A stretch of 64,000 nucleotides of DNA from Acidobacteriota bacterium. GTDB taxonomy: Bacteria; Acidobacteriota; Terriglobia; Acidiferrales; UBA7541. The stretch covers positions 24,906 through 88,905 of the forward strand of contig QHZD01000030.1 of NCBI GenBank assembly GCA_003225315.1. Reading direction: 5' to 3'. The position numbers and the translations under genes are program-made. The notes under the pieces were generated by a model. It had not been told where the DNA came from. It was given only the letters and a program-made list of their open reading frames with translations, and did no database searches. This document shows positions 63,137 through 64,000 of this stretch, in pieces (the first letter of the stretch is position 1; every line of letters begins with the position of its first letter).

Positions 63137-64000
63137 ATGCCGCCCATGGATCGACGAACATTTATCGGCACTTCCGTTGCAGCAACTCTCGCAGCCGCCG
63201 CCAAGCCAGCCTGGGCCGCGGACACCGCACATTTAGCCGGCCGCTCTCCGGTCGCGCATGCAATTGACCGCGTCGGCCTCCAGCTCTACACCGTCCGCGA
63301 CGCTATGAAGACCGACTTCGCGGGCACCATCGCCAAAGTCGCCGCCACCGGCTACAAGGAAGTCGAATTCGCCGGATACTTCGATCATTCACCGAAAGAC
63401 GTACGCGCGATTCTCGACAAAAATAGTCTGGCCTCTCCTTCCTGCCACGTTGGCTACGACGTCGTCGAAAAAAAGTGGCCGGAAACTCTCGAGGCCGCCA
63501 AGATCGTAGGTCACAGCTACATCATTTGTCCTTGGATCGACGAAAAGCAACGCGCCGAGCCCGGCGGATGGAAACGCGCCGCAGATCTTTTTAATAAAGC
63601 AGGAGAAGCCAGCAAAAAGGCGGGCATCCAGTTCGGCTATCACAATCACTCCTTCGAATTCGATCCCGCGGAATCGCTCGGCAGCAAACTCCCGTACGAT
63701 TTCCTCCTCGCCGAAACGGATCCCAAGCTCGTCGCCATGGAAATGGACCTCTGCTGGATCAGCGTCGCCGGCAAGGATCCTCTCGCCTATTTCGAAAAAT
63801 ATCCCGGCCGTTTCCCTCTGGTCCACGTAAAAGACTGGGTGAAGGACGCCTCGACTCCGAGCGCTTACCAGGGAGCAATGGGCCAGTCCGTTAAATTCGG
63901 CGGCCGCATGGCCGACGTCGGCCAGGGCTCCATTGACTGGAAAAACCTTTTCGCGCACTCCGAAAAGGCCGGCATCAAACACTACTTCGTTGAAAACGAT
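63137..64000 (+). CDS. Tat-exported sugar phosphate isomerase/epimerase (partial, cut by window end)
   Basis: 288 codons are visible without a stop. N terminus MPPMDRRTFIGTSVAATLAA is a Tat signal (RRTFIG). The mature part is a xylose-isomerase-like TIM barrel: VGLQLYTVRDAM near 53, GYKEVEFAGYF near 74, FGYHNHSFEF near 165, MEMDLCWIS near 200, LVHVKDWV near 226, and YFVEND at the edge, which give the metal ligands Glu/His/Asp. Substrate unknown; often oxidised or inositol-type sugars. ATG 63137 has GGAG five bases before; ATG 63146 is in the same frame. Confidence 0.87.
   Translation, partial: MPPMDRRTFIGTSVAATLAAAAKPAWAADTAHLAGRSPVAHAIDRVGLQLYTVRDAMKTDFAGTIAKVAATGYKEVEFAGYFDHSPKDVRAILDKNSLASPSCHVGYDVVEKKWPETLEAAKIVGHSYIICPWIDEKQRAEPGGWKRAADLFNKAGEASKKAGIQFGYHNHSFEFDPAESLGSKLPYDFLLAETDPKLVAMEMDLCWISVAGKDPLAYFEKYPGRFPLVHVKDWVKDASTPSAYQGAMGQSVKFGGRMADVGQGSIDWKNLFAHSEKAGIKHYFVEND

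Overview
The window looks like chromosomal DNA of a free-living Acidobacteriota bacterium (Terriglobia-like). This is inferred from content: two very large Oar-like TonB-dependent receptors with N-terminal carboxypeptidase-regulatory domains, a CRTAC1/ASPIC-UnbV protein with TPR and FG-GAP repeats, many secreted peptidases (S8, S9, M28, DmpA/P1), and a moderately high G+C Gram-negative style genome with BamA and Lgt. No phage, plasmid, IS element or CRISPR array was recognised. The only mobile-element hint is a 5' half of a tRNA-Arg gene near the left edge.

Layout. 1-3.3 kb: tRNA-Arg fragment, a stand-alone membrane sensor domain and a secreted subtilase with a VVWG-repeat tail. 3.3-10.1 kb: a membrane-bound HD-GYP/GAF/GGDEF protein followed closely by a tightly overlapping peptide-type ABC transporter operon (two permeases, binding protein, one ATPase). 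10.1-11.9 kb: a small membrane protein, then what looks like a complete cysteine-responsive attenuator (promoter, Cys-rich leader peptide, competing antiterminator and terminator) in front of a CysA2/SseA-type sulfurtransferase, followed by tRNA-Cys. 12-23.3 kb: outer-membrane barrel, TPR protein, DUF4126, S9 peptidase, class III aminotransferase, M28 peptidase overlapping a DmpA-type peptidase, two small orphan genes and a GcvT-like protein. 23.4-26.6 kb: SDR, TPM-domain protein, degenerate nucleotidyltransferase, LemA. 26.6-33.1 kb (minus strand): a sugar-phosphate cluster (HAD, zwf, glk, gntK) enclosing an MmsA-like dehydrogenase and a Rieske oxygenase. 33.2-39.2 kb: YggX, ATP-grasp plus CCAEP-tail radical SAM pair, aconitase. 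39.5-50 kb: Oar-like receptor, lgt, APC permease, a truncated phosphoesterase running into a BamA-like gene, PPK2. 50-64 kb: GH3 beta-glucosidase, CRTAC1 protein, amidase, TPR protein, second Oar-like receptor and the start of a Tat-exported sugar isomerase/epimerase.

The genes suggest a heterotroph that degrades extracellular protein and glycans, imports peptides and amino acids, and routes glucose and gluconate to 6-phosphogluconate. The two most distinctive loci are the putative cysteine attenuator at 10.48-10.72 kb and the radical SAM/ATP-grasp pair at 33.6-36.4 kb.
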